A program made the position numbers and the translations under genes. From Oscillospiraceae bacterium (GTDB lineage Bacteria; Bacillota; Clostridia; Oscillospirales; Ruminococcaceae), in the NCBI GenBank assembly GCA_020024235.1, contig JAHHUA010000027.1, positions 1 to 14,746 on the forward strand: DNA of 14,746 nt, written 5' to 3'. This document shows, piece by piece, positions 1 through 7,339 of this stretch (its first letter is position 1; each line of letters starts with the position of its first letter). The notes under the pieces were generated by a model. That model saw nothing but the letters and a program-made list of their open reading frames with translations, was not told where the DNA came from and made no database searches.

Positions 1-101
1 CAAATATTACAATAAAAATAATTTATTAAAAAAATTTTACTATACATAATACTTGTTTTTTAAAATAAATAACAAATTATAATTACAATACTATTTTTCT
101 T

Positions 102-130
102 TTGACAAATTGATGAATTTGTAATATGAT
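102..130 (+). promoter_or_regulatory. Sigma-A promoter of the dipeptidase operon
   Basis: A perfect -35 box TTGACA (102-107) is followed by a 17-nt spacer and a -10 box TATGAT (125-130), one base from consensus. Transcription would start near 137, giving a leader of about 50 nt before the dipeptidase ATG at 186. The spacer carries a perfect inverted repeat (see the separate entry), so the promoter may be repressible. The call rests on box match and spacing only. Confidence 0.8.
105..122. promoter_or_regulatory. Inverted repeat in the promoter spacer, candidate operator
   Basis: ACAAATT, a 4-nt gap and AATTTGT form a perfect 7-bp inverted repeat of 18 bp in total. It overlaps the last three bases of the -35 box and fills most of the spacer. 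A dimeric repressor bound here would block RNA polymerase. Directly downstream, the 8-mer GTAATATG occurs twice (121-128 and 137-144). AT-rich DNA makes chance repeats common, so the regulatory reading is inference. Confidence 0.4.
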
Positions 131-185
131 TACAAGGTAATATGTTGTTATACTAATGGTTAAACAGAAGGGATTGTTCTAAAAA

Positions 186-1148
186 ATGAAAATTATAGAT
201 ATGCACTGTGATACAATAGGTGCTATAACCACAGCGGAAACTCCTAAGGAACTTTATGACTATGAAGGTCAAATTTCTGTTAAAAAGCTGCAAAAAGGTG
301 ATGCTTTGGCACAGTTTTTTGCAATTTTTATCCCCACACATTACGGAGAACCTGAACCTATTCCGAAGTCAGCCTATGAATTTTATAAAAAAGCCTTGAA
401 TATTTATAAAACCGAGATGGAAAAAAATAAGGATTACATAATGCCTGCATATAATTATGATGACATTATGAAAAATAAAGCCGCAGGCAAAATGTCCGGA
501 ATACTCACCATTGAAGACGGTGTGCCTTTAAACGGAGATATAAACCGCTTAATTGAAGCTTATAACGATGGTGTAAGACTTATTTCACTTACATGGAATT
601 ACGAAAATTCCCTGGCTTATCCTAATTCACGGGAAGAAGATAAAATGAAACTGGGACTTAAACCCTTTGGCATTGAAGTGGTGGAAAAAATGAATGAGCT
701 TGGCATGATTATTGATGTTTCTCATCTTTCCGACGGTGGATTTTATGATGTTGCCAAATACAGCAAAAAACCCTTTGCAGCATCTCATTCCTGTTGCAGA
801 AGTCTTTGCAATCACCCCAGAAATCTCACAGATGATATGCTGAAAACTTTGGGAAATAAAGGCGGAATTGTGGGTATTAACTTCTGTGCCTCTTTCTTAA
901 ACGAAAACGAAAATTATACCGATATTAACTCTGTTGTAAAACATATGATTTACATAAAAGATAAAGCCGGAATTGACGCTTTGGGATTTGGCTCCGACTT
1001 TGACGGCATAGGCAGTGAGCTGGAATTTGCGGACTACTCAGGTATGCCGATGATAATTGATGCTTTAAGCCGGCATTTTACCGATGATGAAATTGATAAA
1101 ATTTGCAGCGGAAATATGCTTAGAGTAATCAGAGAAACAATGAGATAG
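186..1148 (+). CDS. Membrane dipeptidase-like metallopeptidase (peptidase family M19)
   Basis: A 320-residue zinc dipeptidase of the renal dipeptidase (M19) family, which hydrolyses dipeptides and in some members D-amino-acid-containing dipeptides. The fold is a TIM barrel with a binuclear metal site. Visible metal or active-site motifs in order are HCD (H7, D9), IEDG (E110), DVSH (H180), ASHS (H201), HPRN (R212) and GSDFDG (D271, D273). The C-terminal GNMLRV matches the family's usual ending. Length is normal, and there is no signal peptide or membrane segment, so it should be cytoplasmic. The ATG at 186 is preceded by AGAAGGGA about 12 nt upstream. It is first in a co-directional run, 28 nt ahead of a PPP phosphoesterase. 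The natural substrate is unknown, and turnover of peptides from food or cell wall is a guess. Confidence 0.92.
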   Translation: MKIIDMHCDTIGAITTAETPKELYDYEGQISVKKLQKGDALAQFFAIFIPTHYGEPEPIPKSAYEFYKKALNIYKTEMEKNKDYIMPAYNYDDIMKNKAAGKMSGILTIEDGVPLNGDINRLIEAYNDGVRLISLTWNYENSLAYPNSREEDKMKLGLKPFGIEVVEKMNELGMIIDVSHLSDGGFYDVAKYSKKPFAASHSCCRSLCNHPRNLTDDMLKTLGNKGGIVGINFCASFLNENENYTDINSVVKHMIYIKDKAGIDALGFGSDFDGIGSELEFADYSGMPMIIDALSRHFTDDEIDKICSGNMLRVIRETMR

Positions 1149-1176
1149 TATTTATAAAATCTGAGGGTTTGTTATA

Positions 1177-2319
1177 ATGGATAATATGCAAAAATTGCTT
1201 CTTTTAAAAAGAAAAGCAGAAAAAAACAAAATAAAAACAGAGGATATAGTAAATTATGTATCCATAGATAAAAGAATAAGTACTATGGAGGAACTGGAAA
1301 CTTTTCTTATAGATGAACTTATTAAAATAAAAAATTCCGAGGAAAGTGCCGTAAATGACAGGCTCACCCATGAAAATATATCTTTTGCGGATTTAAAAGG
1401 AAACTTTGAAAATGGCAAATGGGGTGAAAATATTTATTTTATAGATAATACAGACAGTGAAACCTATGTACTTGGTGATTTGCATGGGGACAGTCTTACA
1501 CTGCTGCATTTTTTGGAAAGAGTGGAATTTTTGAAAAAAGCTCAGAGAGGGGACAGAATAAATTTTATATTTTTAGGGGACTATGTGGACAGAGGTAATA
1601 AAATGTTCAAAACTCTTGAACTTATTATGATTTTAAAATATCTTTTCCCTGAAAATATCTTCTTTCTCCGAGGAAACCATGACGGAGGAAAGGTTTTGTC
1701 AGAAAACGAATACAAGCTTTGTGTGGGAAGAAATATCGGCACCACCGATGATGACTACTTTACTGCCATGCTTTTTAATAAGCTGAAAGAACATGGAAAA
1801 GATATGTGTCTTTTGAGAAAATATCACAGCTTTTTTGATTCACTGTGTAATTTGGCAGTGGTATATGACAAGGATATGATTTATTTATTGACACATGGCG
1901 GAATACCAAGACCTAAAAATACATCGGAAACACCTGATAAAACAAAATTCGGCCATTTTAAATTTATATCGGACTTAAATTCAAATAGAGAAGACTTATT
2001 GGATTTTAAAGGTGATACTCCCGCATTTAATATGATGTGGAGCGACCCCGCCGAAGATTATGAACTTGATTTAAAAAGGAGAAGATTCAGTTTCTACCGT
2101 AGTGATTTTGATGAGTTTTGCTCTAAATTCGGCATTGATATGATAATCCGGGGTCATGAGGCTTTTGAAGACGGTTACAAAGAGTTTTTTGATGGAAAAT
2201 TGGTTACTGTATTTACCTCAGGCAAGTTTTCTGAGGAAAACAATCCCGAAAGCGACTATAATGATGTTAAGCCTTGTATTTATGGATTAAAAAACGGCAG
2301 AAGAATTGCTATAAGATAA
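1177..2319 (+). CDS. PPP-family metallophosphoesterase, eukaryotic-like Ser/Thr phosphatase
   Basis: A 380-residue protein with the complete PPP phosphatase motif set: GDLHG (100-104), GDYVDRG (134-140), RGNHD (165-169), a catalytic-site histidine in LTHGG (H240) and RGHE (325-328). It also has WSDP (288-291), which matches the LLWSDP signature of eukaryotic PP1/PP2A-type enzymes. The first 90 residues are charged and lysine-rich, precede the catalytic core and were not recognised as a domain. The core binds two metals and would dephosphorylate phosphoserine or phosphothreonine, though some bacterial relatives act on nucleotides such as Ap4A. No membrane segment is seen. GAGGG lies just upstream of the ATG. 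It sits between a dipeptidase and an HD-domain protein, with 28- and 27-nt gaps, suggesting co-transcription. The family call is firm and the substrate is unknown. Confidence 0.88.
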   Translation: MDNMQKLLLLKRKAEKNKIKTEDIVNYVSIDKRISTMEELETFLIDELIKIKNSEESAVNDRLTHENISFADLKGNFENGKWGENIYFIDNTDSETYVLGDLHGDSLTLLHFLERVEFLKKAQRGDRINFIFLGDYVDRGNKMFKTLELIMILKYLFPENIFFLRGNHDGGKVLSENEYKLCVGRNIGTTDDDYFTAMLFNKLKEHGKDMCLLRKYHSFFDSLCNLAVVYDKDMIYLLTHGGIPRPKNTSETPDKTKFGHFKFISDLNSNREDLLDFKGDTPAFNMMWSDPAEDYELDLKRRRFSFYRSDFDEFCSKFGIDMIIRGHEAFEDGYKEFFDGKLVTVFTSGKFSEENNPESDYNDVKPCIYGLKNGRRIAIR

Positions 2320-2346
2320 ATTTTCTTTCAAGGAGGATTTGGCTAT

Positions 2347-2925
2347 ATGAATTACCACGAAAAATTTGAGGAAATATTCATGAAAAATGTAAAGCGTGAA
2401 GGAGCTAAAGAATTGATGGAATGGCTTAAAAAAACGGATTTCTTTACCGCTCCTGCCAGTACAAAATTTCATTGTGCCTGTGAAAACGGACTTGTTATGC
2501 ACAGTTTGAGTGTTTACAATACTTATATGGATAAGCATTTTGACGATACCGACAATATGGAAAGCGTGGTAATATGTACACTTCTTCATGATTTGTGCAA
2601 AGCACAGTTTTATAAAACTTCCACACGCAATGTCAAAAATGAGGAAACCGGTCAGTGGGAAAAAGTTCCCTATTATATAGTGGAAGACAGTTTTCCATAT
2701 GGCCATGGCGAAAAATCCGTTTTTCTTATAGAAAGGTTTATGCGCCTTAAAACTTCCGAAGCTATGGCTATCAGATGGCATATGGGCGGATTTGATGACA
2801 GTGCAAAATCCGGAAACTTTGCCATAAGTTTGGCTTACGAAAAATACCCGATGGCGGTTAAACTTCATCTAAGCGACTTGGAATCCACCTATTTAAGAGA
2901 AAAACACACTTCTCAAACAAAATAA
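2347..2925 (+). CDS. HD-domain metal-dependent phosphohydrolase
   Basis: A 192-residue protein with a full set of HD-superfamily ligands: H52 (VMHS), the HD doublet H81-D82 in LLHDLCK, H120 (GHGEKS), H145 (RWHMG) and D177 (LSDLE). HD proteins are metal-dependent phosphomonoesterases or phosphodiesterases, usually acting on nucleotides or RNA. The two extra histidines after the HD doublet suggest a binuclear site. The protein is almost all HD domain, with no added regulatory module or membrane segment. A strong AGGAGG (2331-2336) precedes the ATG at 2347. It lies between the PPP phosphoesterase and the TauE/SafE-type transporter, 15 nt before the latter. It could act on the same class of phosphorylated metabolite as the two phosphoesterases in the run, but this is speculative. 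The superfamily is well supported and the substrate is unknown. Confidence 0.83.
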   Translation: MNYHEKFEEIFMKNVKREGAKELMEWLKKTDFFTAPASTKFHCACENGLVMHSLSVYNTYMDKHFDDTDNMESVVICTLLHDLCKAQFYKTSTRNVKNEETGQWEKVPYYIVEDSFPYGHGEKSVFLIERFMRLKTSEAMAIRWHMGGFDDSAKSGNFAISLAYEKYPMAVKLHLSDLESTYLREKHTSQTK

Positions 2926-2940
2926 TCATCGGAGATATAT

Positions 2941-3702
2941 ATGGAATTTAAAATTTCAACTGTAATATTCGTCTGCATAGCCGTATTTTTGGCAGGCTTT
3001 GTAGACTCAATAGCGGGGGGAGGGGGACTTATTTCTCTGCCAGCATATTATGCCGCAGGAATACCTCCTCATATGGCTTTAGGTACAAATAAATTTGCAT
3101 CTTCCTGCGGAACTTCCGTGGCAACATGGGTATATATAAAAAATAAAAGATTTCATCTTATGACAGCACTTATTTCCATGGTCTGTGCCTTTGTGGGTTC
3201 TACAATGGGCTCCAGACTTGCGCTTATTATAGATGAGGTGTATCTAAAATATGTTTTGCTGATATTGGTTCCCATTATTGCTGTGTTTACGGTATTTAAC
3301 AAAAATTTTGACAAACCAAGAGAAAAAAATCTTACCAAAACTCAAACAGTTTTTATTTCCTGTGCCATAGGAATATTACTGGGAATATATGACGGATTTT
3401 TCGGCCCCGGAATGGGTATGTTTCTTATGCTTGCATACACCGGACTTTTAGGTCTTGATATGCTGACAGCCTCGGGAAACGCAAAAATAGTAAACCTGTC
3501 TTCAAATATTGCAGCACTGACTACTTTTATATTAAATTCAAAAGTGGTATATTCTTTGGCAATTCCGGCTGCCATATCAAATATTTTAGGTAATTTTATA
3601 GGTTCAAAACTGGCACTGAGAAACGGCACTAAAATCATAAAACCCATTGTATTGGTGGTAATGGTGCTTCTGCTTATAAAAATAGCAACGGATTTGTTTT
3701 AA
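2941..3702 (+). CDS. TSUP (TauE/SafE) family membrane transporter
   Basis: A 253-residue, strongly hydrophobic protein of the TauE/SafE (TSUP) family, with about eight predicted transmembrane helices. The family exports or imports sulfite, sulfonates and other small organic or sulfur anions. Two family repeats are visible: GFVDSIAGGGG (19-29) with the following LGTNK (48-51), and GIYDGFFGPGMG (148-159) with SGNAK (178-182). This internal duplication is typical of TSUP proteins, and the length is normal. A CGGAGA ribosome site precedes the ATG at 2941. It lies 15 nt after the HD gene and 15 nt before the membrane-anchored metallophosphoesterase. No sulfur-metabolism gene is nearby, so the transported compound cannot be inferred. 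Confidence 0.88.
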   Translation: MEFKISTVIFVCIAVFLAGFVDSIAGGGGLISLPAYYAAGIPPHMALGTNKFASSCGTSVATWVYIKNKRFHLMTALISMVCAFVGSTMGSRLALIIDEVYLKYVLLILVPIIAVFTVFNKNFDKPREKNLTKTQTVFISCAIGILLGIYDGFFGPGMGMFLMLAYTGLLGLDMLTASGNAKIVNLSSNIAALTTFILNSKVVYSLAIPAAISNILGNFIGSKLALRNGTKIIKPIVLVVMVLLLIKIATDLF

Positions 3703-3717
3703 AGAGAGGTATTTATT

Positions 3718-4584
3718 TTGAAAACAGCAGTAAAATTTCTTGCTTTACTTGGTACAACTGCAGCTGCAACTGCACTTTATGCCCATTATTTAGAGCCTAA
3801 TATGCTGAGAAAAAGAAAAATTTCAGTTGGTAATTTATCCGCTGATACAAATAATACAATAAAACTTGTGCATTTTACCGATGTGCATTTGGGAAAATAT
3901 TATAATTTGCATAAATTTTACAGGCTTATAAGTGAAATAAAAAAACAAAACCCGGATATTGTGGTTTTCACAGGTGATTTAATTGATAACCCCCAAAAAT
4001 ACAGTATTGACAGAAATAAAATTTCACGAGCTTTAAAAAGGATTAAAGCACCTTTGGGTAAATATGCCGTTACAGGCAATCATGAAATTCGCTATAACTT
4101 TGTGAAAGAATATGAGAAAATTCTTAAAAAAGGAGGATTTACTCTCCTTCGAGATGAAAGCATATATTTGCCGCAGGAAAATATAAATATAGTTGGCTGT
4201 GATTCCTCCACAAGAGAAAATATAAAAAATGAAAAAAGGCTTATACCACTGTCCAAAGAGGATTTCAGCCATATTCAAAATTGTGATAAGCTTATGAGCA
4301 TAGGTGCTTTTAATATTTTGCTGACACATCACCCCGATGTGATAGATGAACTTACTCATCGCTGCTGTGATTTGGTTTTGGCAGGACACAGCCATGGCGG
4401 TCAAATAAGATGCCCTGTAATTGAAAAGTTTTTTATTCCCACATTGGCAAAAAAATACACAAGAGGAATTAACAAAACCTGTGATGGCTGTCTTGTTCAC
4501 ACCTGCGAAGGAGTTGGCATGACACGCCTCCCTTTTAGGTTTTTAAGTCTTCCTACTATCGGAATTGTAAATATAAAATTATAG
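3718..4584 (+). CDS. Membrane-anchored metallophosphoesterase (YkuE-like)
   Basis: A 288-residue calcineurin-like phosphoesterase. It has DVH (D55, H57), GDLID (G86, D87), GNHE (120-123), THHPD (H204) and GHSH (223-226), the full five-motif set of the family. An N-terminal hydrophobic stretch (about 5-24) is likely a membrane anchor or uncleaved signal, placing the catalytic domain outside the membrane. Related YkuE/YaeI-type proteins act on lipid-linked or nucleotide-sugar phosphates, but the twin-arginine motif of B. subtilis YkuE is not visible. The start is TTG at 3718, chosen because AGAGAGG lies 8-9 nt upstream and no in-frame ATG precedes the anchor. It follows the TSUP gene by 15 nt. 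The substrate is unknown. Confidence 0.85.
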   Translation: MKTAVKFLALLGTTAAATALYAHYLEPNMLRKRKISVGNLSADTNNTIKLVHFTDVHLGKYYNLHKFYRLISEIKKQNPDIVVFTGDLIDNPQKYSIDRNKISRALKRIKAPLGKYAVTGNHEIRYNFVKEYEKILKKGGFTLLRDESIYLPQENINIVGCDSSTRENIKNEKRLIPLSKEDFSHIQNCDKLMSIGAFNILLTHHPDVIDELTHRCCDLVLAGHSHGGQIRCPVIEKFFIPTLAKKYTRGINKTCDGCLVHTCEGVGMTRLPFRFLSLPTIGIVNIKL

Positions 4585-4598
4585 GAGTTGATTTATAT

Positions 4599-4634
4599 AT
4601 GCTTTTCTATTTAAAGAAAATTTCCCTAAAATAG
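4599..4634 (+). CDS. Possible 11-residue small ORF
   Basis: Between the metallophosphoesterase and the GNAT gene, AGGAG (4583-4587, overlapping the upstream stop) is followed 11 nt later by an ATG. The reading frame encodes MLFYLKKISLK and ends at TAG 4632-4634. The peptide is hydrophobic then basic. It could be a leader-type peptide, a remnant of a lost gene, or chance in AT-rich DNA. Nothing else supports translation. Confidence 0.15.
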   Translation: MLFYLKKISLK

Positions 4635-4657
4635 TAATTCAGAAAGGGGATAATTTA

Positions 4658-5071
4658 ATGGAAAATATAGAAATTAAAATTTACGAAAAGTTTGATTTTG
4701 ATAAAATATATGAATTGTATAAGCTTGCAGGGTGGACAAACTACACTGAAAATCCCAAAATGCTGAAAGGCTCCTATGAAAATGCTTTGAAAGTTATTGG
4801 AGCATTTAAAGGTGAAAACCTTGTGGGAATTATAAAAGCAGTGGGGGACAACTATTCTATTTTGTATATACAGGATATAATAGTACACCCTGTATATCAA
4901 AGACAGGGAATAGGCACTGCACTTTTAAAGGAAATGCTTAAAATCTACAGTCATGTGTATCAGAAAATTCTGACCACAGACAACACTGAAAAAACTTTGA
5001 GTTTTTATAAAAGCTGTGGTTTCAGCTCTTTTCAGGAGCTTGATTGCATGGGATTTATGTACTTAAAGTAA
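4658..5071 (+). CDS. GNAT-family N-acetyltransferase
   Basis: A 137-residue single-domain GNAT acetyltransferase, which moves an acetyl group from acetyl-CoA to an amine. Motif A is clear: the strand ILYIQDIIVHP (68-78) leads into the pyrophosphate loop QRQGIG (81-86), followed by helix TALLKEML. Motif B appears as FYKSCGF (116-122), the usual end of the fold. Length is normal. The ATG at 4658 follows AGAAAGGGG. It lies 73 nt after the metallophosphoesterase, a larger gap than between the other genes of the run, and just before a terminator, so it is probably the last gene of this unit. The acceptor substrate (small molecule or protein) cannot be read from sequence. Confidence 0.85.
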   Translation: MENIEIKIYEKFDFDKIYELYKLAGWTNYTENPKMLKGSYENALKVIGAFKGENLVGIIKAVGDNYSILYIQDIIVHPVYQRQGIGTALLKEMLKIYSHVYQKILTTDNTEKTLSFYKSCGFSSFQELDCMGFMYLK

Positions 5072-5096
5072 AAATATATGGAGTTTATACAAAAAC

Positions 5097-5128
5097 AAGG
5101 AGTTTCATCTGAAGCTCCTTTAGTTTTT
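5097..5128 (+). terminator. Rho-independent terminator after the GNAT gene
   Basis: AAGGAGTTTC (5097-5106) pairs with GAAGCTCCTT (5111-5120), a 10-bp stem with one T-G wobble and a 4-nt loop, followed by a T-rich tail ending in five Ts. It separates the first gene run from the next operon's promoter. Confidence 0.8.
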
Positions 5129-5144
5129 GCCAAAAGTAAAATAC

Positions 5145-5173
5145 TTGATTTTAGATATGAAAACATATATAAT
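5145..5173 (+). promoter_or_regulatory. Sigma-A promoter of the regulator-cmk-plsC-ispH/rpsA operon
   Basis: TTGATT (5145-5150), a 17-nt spacer and a perfect TATAAT (5168-5173). Transcription would start near 5180, about 38 nt before the TTG start of the regulator. The spacer holds a small perfect inverted repeat, ATATG-AAAA-CATAT (5155-5168), overlapping the first base of the -10 box. It could be an autoregulatory site for the adjacent MurR/RpiR protein, but a 5-bp repeat is weak evidence. Confidence 0.75.
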
Positions 5174-5217
5174 GTTAAATATTAGAATTTTATCAAATAA
5201 TGTGAGGTGTAAATGTA

Positions 5218-6102
5218 TTGAAAGAGGATTTGCTGGAACTTATAAAAAAGGAAATGCATGATTTTTCCAAAGGGCAAAAGGCTATTGCCAAATATATCCT
5301 CCATCATTACGACAAAGCGGCATTTATGACTGCCTCAGCTTTGGGGGCGGAAGTGGGTGTCAGTGAGTCTACTGTGGTGCGTTTTGCTGTAGCTTTGGGA
5401 TATGACGGTTATCCACACCTTCAACAGGCATTGGAAGAACTTATAAAAAACAGACTGACTACTGTTCAAAGAATGGATATGGCAGGCAATTATAAATTTG
5501 GTGATGATATACTTTCTGGAGTTATCAGCCAGGATATAGAAAGACTTCGTACTACTGCGGAAGAAGTTTCCCGTGAGGATTTTTACGCAACTGTGGAATC
5601 TTTGATAGAGGCTGATCACATATATATTATCGGAAGCCGTTCTTCTGCGGCAGTGGCTCAATTTGCTTATTTTTATTTTAATCACATATTTGACAGTGTA
5701 AAATTTGTAAGTACATCCAGCACAAGTGAGATGTTTGAACAAATTTTCAGAATAAATGAAAAAGATGTGCTTTTAGGCATAAGTTTTCCCAGATATTCCA
5801 AAAAAACCATAAAAGCCATAAACTATGCCAAGGAAAAAGGAGCAAAGGTCATAGCACTTACCGATATGAAAAATTCACCTATAGCAGAAAATGCCGACTA
5901 TGCACTTTTAGCAAGAAATGATATGAATTCCTTTGCTGATTCACTGGTGGCACCTCTTAGCATTGTAAATTCCCTTTTGGTAGCTATAGGAATAAGAAAG
6001 AAAGAACAGATAAAAGAAATATATTCAAAACTTGAGAAAATCTGGGACGAGTACGAAGTTTTTGAAAAAGCGGAGGACAATATACCCGATGATAAATTAT
6101 GA
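5218..6102 (+). CDS. MurR/RpiR-family transcriptional regulator (HTH plus SIS)
   Basis: A 294-residue regulator with an N-terminal RpiR-type helix-turn-helix (about 1-77) and a C-terminal SIS sugar-isomerase-like domain (about 125-260). The HTH shows SKGQKAIAKYI (17-27) and the recognition helix region GVSESTVVRFAVALGYDGYP (47-66), close to the family consensus. The SIS domain shows GSRSS (139-143) and SFPRYSK (189-195), which in relatives bind phosphosugars. Members sense a phosphorylated sugar and control sugar or cell-wall amino-sugar genes. The start is TTG at 5218, preceded by GTGAGGTG. A nearby ATG at 5213 is out of frame. It overlaps the next gene by 14 nt and leads an operon of core genes rather than sugar genes, which is atypical for the family. 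The effector is unknown. Confidence 0.88.
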   Translation: MKEDLLELIKKEMHDFSKGQKAIAKYILHHYDKAAFMTASALGAEVGVSESTVVRFAVALGYDGYPHLQQALEELIKNRLTTVQRMDMAGNYKFGDDILSGVISQDIERLRTTAEEVSREDFYATVESLIEADHIYIIGSRSSAAVAQFAYFYFNHIFDSVKFVSTSSTSEMFEQIFRINEKDVLLGISFPRYSKKTIKAINYAKEKGAKVIALTDMKNSPIAENADYALLARNDMNSFADSLVAPLSIVNSLLVAIGIRKKEQIKEIYSKLEKIWDEYEVFEKAEDNIPDDKL

Positions 6103-7339
6103 TTTAATAGTAATAGGAGCAGGTGCAGCCGGACTTATGGCGGCAGGATTGGCTGCAAAATCAAATAAAACCGTTGCTTTGATTGAGAAAAATCCAAGGC
6201 CGGGAAGAAAACTTATGATAACTGGAAAAGGCAGATGCAATGTTACAAATGACTGTACTCCCGATGATTTTATAAAATCCGTAAATACAAACGGCAGATT
6301 TATGTACAGTGCCATAAACGCTTTTACCTCACAGGATACCATAAATTTCTTTGAAGATTTGGGTGTGCCGCTTAAAACCGAGAGAGGAAACCGAGTTTTT
6401 CCCGTTTCCGATAAATCCGTGGATATTGTGGACGCTTTGGACAATTTTGCTAAAGGCAAAAATATCGACAGGTATAATGAAATTTGTACAGAACTTATTT
6501 TAGATGACGGAAAAGTTACAGGAGCGCTTTTTGAAAAGGGCGGTGAAGTTCACGGAAAAAATGTTTTGATTGCCACAGGTGGAAAAAGCTATCCTCAAAC
6601 CGGTTCCACAGGGGACGGCTATAAACTGGCAAAACAGGCAGGACACAGCATAGCAGAGCCTAAAGCCTCATTGGTTCCCGTAGTGTCAAAAGAAGATTAC
6701 TGCCGTGATATGATGGGACTTTCTCTGAAAAATGTTACCCTTTCACTTTATAATGTCAAAAAGAAAAAACCGATTTATTCAGAACTGGGTGAAATGCTTT
6801 TTACCCACTTTGGTATATCTGGACCTTTGGTATTAAGTGCATCTGCCCATATGAAAGGGGATATAGGTGACTATATATTTAAGATAGACTTAAAACCGGG
6901 ACTTACCATGGAACAGCTTGACAAAAGACTGTTAAGAGATTTTGACAATAACATAAACAAAGATTTTGCCAACAGTTTAGGAGATTTACTGCCCAGAAAG
7001 ATGATTCCTGTAATAATTAAATTAAGCGGAATACCTTTTGAATGTAAAGTAAATCAAATTACCAAAGAACAAAGACAAAACCTGTGTGAAATTATAAAAG
7101 GCTTTAAAGTTACCCCAACAGCTTTAAGAAGTATAGATGAAGCCATTATTACGGCAGGGGGAGTCAATGTAAAAGAAATAAACCCCAAAACTATGGAGTC
7201 AAAGCTTACAAAAGGTCTTTATTTTGCGGGCGAAGTTATAGATGTGGACGCATATACAGGTGGATTTAATCTTCAAGTGGCATTTTCCACCGCATATTTG
7301 GCAGCACAAAGTATAATTGACAGCGAGGAAGTGTTTTAA
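6089..7339 (+). CDS. HI0933/BaiN-like NAD(P)/FAD-dependent flavoprotein
   Basis: A 416-residue flavoprotein of the HI0933 (aminoacetone oxidase-like/BaiN) family. An N-terminal Rossmann FAD site reads GAGAAG (10-15), with an acidic residue at the end of the second strand (IEK). Family signatures follow: KLMITGKGRCNVTN, then ATGGKSYPQTGSTGDGY, then a C-terminal FAD-binding block with AGEVIDVDAYTGGFN. The gene is widespread and its general role is not settled. One relative, BaiN of Clostridium scindens, reduces bile-acid intermediates, but the name should not be carried over from similarity alone. I chose ATG 6089 because it follows CGGAGGA (6071-6077) and the glycine motif sits at the normal distance. 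A longer frame from 6032 would lie inside the regulator. It overlaps the regulator by 14 nt and abuts cmk. Confidence 0.88.
   Translation: MINYDLIVIGAGAAGLMAAGLAAKSNKTVALIEKNPRPGRKLMITGKGRCNVTNDCTPDDFIKSVNTNGRFMYSAINAFTSQDTINFFEDLGVPLKTERGNRVFPVSDKSVDIVDALDNFAKGKNIDRYNEICTELILDDGKVTGALFEKGGEVHGKNVLIATGGKSYPQTGSTGDGYKLAKQAGHSIAEPKASLVPVVSKEDYCRDMMGLSLKNVTLSLYNVKKKKPIYSELGEMLFTHFGISGPLVLSASAHMKGDIGDYIFKIDLKPGLTMEQLDKRLLRDFDNNINKDFANSLGDLLPRKMIPVIIKLSGIPFECKVNQITKEQRQNLCEIIKGFKVTPTALRSIDEAIITAGGVNVKEINPKTMESKLTKGLYFAGEVIDVDAYTGGFNLQVAFSTAYLAAQSIIDSEEVF

Noticed and set aside
1..101. Terminator or gene end upstream of the first promoter
   Set aside because: The sequence is very AT-rich with no stable stem followed by a T tract and no open frame with a ribosome site.
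2287..2868. 193-residue antisense reading frame over the HD gene
   Set aside because: It lies entirely opposite a well-supported gene, has no ribosome site or recognisable family, and its composition is what a shadow frame gives.
6032..6088. Longer start for the HI0933-like flavoprotein
   Set aside because: The extra 19 residues lie in the coding end of the regulator, lack similarity to the family, and ATG 6089 has a good ribosome site and the FAD motif at normal distance.
6089..7339. Naming the flavoprotein BaiN and inferring bile-acid metabolism
   Set aside because: The family is widespread, including in bacteria without bile-acid pathways, and no other bai gene is in the window.
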